Notes under the pieces: generated by a model
The model's input: only the letters and a program-made list of their open reading frames with translations
Databases searched by the model: none
What the model was told of the DNA's origin: nothing
Shown here: in pieces, positions 63,355-64,000 of the stretch
Numbering within the stretch: the first letter of the stretch is position 1
Layout of the letters: every line of letters begins with the position of its first letter
Translations under genes and position numbers: made by a program
Assembly (NCBI RefSeq): GCF_014842975.1
Contig: NZ_JACYXK010000019.1
Location: 62,001-126,000, forward strand
DNA length: 64,000 bases
Reading direction: 5' to 3'
Source: Rhodanobacter sp. DHB23
GTDB lineage: Bacteria > Pseudomonadota > Gammaproteobacteria > Xanthomonadales > Rhodanobacteraceae

Positions 63355-64000
63355 TCATGCTGACGCCACCTGCGTCAGGTCACGGCCCTGCACATGGCGT
63401 TCCAGCAGCGCGGCGAAATCCGCCAACTCCGGATAACTGCGCGCAACCTCGACCACGTAGCGATACACCTGCGGCACGTCCCGGAGGTAACCCGGCTTGC
63501 CGTCGCGATACCACAGCCGGTAGAACTGCCCCAGCACGCGCACGTGGCGATGCAGGCCGGTGAGGTCGAACCAGCGGCGGAAGCGCGCGGCGTCCACGGT
63601 GCCGTCGATGACGCCCGCACCAAGCAGCCGCTGCCGGTAGGACTCCACCCAGGCTTCCACGCGCTCGCGCGGCCAGGCGATGTAGGCGTCGCGCAGCAGC
63701 GAGGCGAGGTCGTAGGTGAGCGGGCCGTGCAGCGCGCCCTGGAAATCCAGAATGCCCGGGCTCGAGAGTGCGGGAGCGATCACGCCCGGGTCGTTGCCAT
63801 CCACCACCAGCAGGTTGCGGCTGTGGTAGTCGCGGTGCACGAACACGCGCGGCTGCGCCAGCGCATTGCGCACGATCACGTCGAACGCCGCCTCCAGCAC
63901 GTCCCACTCGCCGCAATCCGGGGTGTGGCCGAGATGGCGTTCGAGGAACCAGGTGGGCATCACCTCCAGCCCGTTCACCAGCACGGTGTGGTCGAACGGC
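63355..64000 (-). CDS. amgK: N-acetylmuramate/N-acetylglucosamine kinase AmgK (3' part)
   Basis: C-terminal 214 codons of an aminoglycoside-phosphotransferase-fold kinase that phosphorylates MurNAc at the anomeric position for MurU. The Brenner motif VFVHRDYHSRNLLV (catalytic Asp) and the metal-binding GILDFQGALHGPLTYDLASLLRD are clear. The frame stays open to the right edge (codons for PFDHTV precede the first internal start), so the gene continues outside the window and the internal GTG at 63984 is not its start. It is followed by murU after 139 bp containing a repeat. Confidence 0.92.
   Translation of the reverse strand, partial: PFDHTVLVNGLEVMPTWFLERHLGHTPDCGEWDVLEAAFDVIVRNALAQPRVFVHRDYHSRNLLVVDGNDPGVIAPALSSPGILDFQGALHGPLTYDLASLLRDAYIAWPRERVEAWVESYRQRLLGAGVIDGTVDAARFRRWFDLTGLHRHVRVLGQFYRLWYRDGKPGYLRDVPQVYRYVVEVARSYPELADFAALLERHVQGRDLTQVASA

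Overview
The window is high-GC DNA (roughly two-thirds G+C by eye), densely packed with bacterial housekeeping genes. It most resembles Gammaproteobacteria of the order Xanthomonadales, and Rhodanobacter/Dyella-like relatives are my best guess. The reasons are: the order pyrH-frr-uppS-cdsA-dxr-rseP-bamA-lpxD-fabZ-lpxA without skp; thrS-infC-rpmI-rplT-pheS-pheT-ihfA-merR; queA-tgt-yajC-secD-secF; murU/amgK; large TonB-dependent receptors; a Xanthomonas-type proline iminopeptidase; and GTAG-type and other intergenic palindromes. The genus assignment is inference. No rRNA operon, CRISPR array, insertion sequence or prophage was found.

Layout. 1-10.0 kb (minus): an envelope/isoprenoid cluster making lipid A precursors (lpxA partial, lpxD, fabZ), the outer-membrane insertase BamA, the site-2 protease RseP, the MEP enzyme Dxr, CdsA, UppS, ribosome recycling factor and UMP kinase. 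10.2-12.6 kb: sodB divergent from grxD, an SDR gene and a MarC-type membrane protein. 12.6-19.1 kb: a probable structured RNA with terminator, then two TonB-dependent receptors, the second with an N-terminal carboxypeptidase-regulatory-like domain. 19.2-26.8 kb: nucleotide nucleosidase ppnN, tRNA-Asn, a FimT/GspH pseudopilin, uvrB, tRNA-Val, a secreted propeller-like protein, hemJ and a nucleotide-sugar epimerase. 27-34.9 kb: the translation cluster thrS, infC (ATC start), rpmI, rplT, pheS, pheT, ihfA, a MerR regulator and tRNA-Pro. 34.9-35.75 kb has no confident gene. 35.75-47.5 kb: a conserved hypothetical, a chemoreceptor, serA divergent from a D-2-hydroxyglutarate dehydrogenase-like flavoprotein, a class A beta-lactamase-like protein, proline iminopeptidase, upp with a GMC oxidoreductase, psiF and a class III aminotransferase. 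47.9-52.6 kb: an ABC-2 exporter with two DesK-like kinases and one NarL-type regulator. 53.3-59.1 kb: queuosine genes and the Sec accessory subunits. 59.2-64 kb: LysR/aldo-keto reductase, a fatty acid hydroxylase-type membrane enzyme and the MurU/AmgK peptidoglycan recycling pair, with amgK cut by the window edge.

The most interesting signal is not a gene. Three intergenic regions (30.47, 45.4 and 56.14 kb) carry a modular repeat built of hairpins with 6-bp stems and a six-base loop A-N-G-G-A-Y closed by a C-G pair. A fourth, single hairpin of the same design lies between thrS and infC. Stem sequences differ between modules while the loop GGA is invariant. This is the architecture known for high-affinity CsrA/RsmA binding sites. 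At secD and infC the GGA face is in the sense strand, just upstream of the start codon; at the other two loci it faces antisense. I propose a dispersed family of RsmA/CsrA-binding hairpins, or decoys for that protein, which needs testing.

Other repeat families are also present: GTAG-bounded inverted repeats (25.64 and 55.58 kb), CTCTCCC palindromes (8.5, 54.3, 59.15 kb), a perfect 30-bp inverted repeat between pheS and pheT, and a perfect 26-bp inverted repeat between amgK and murU.
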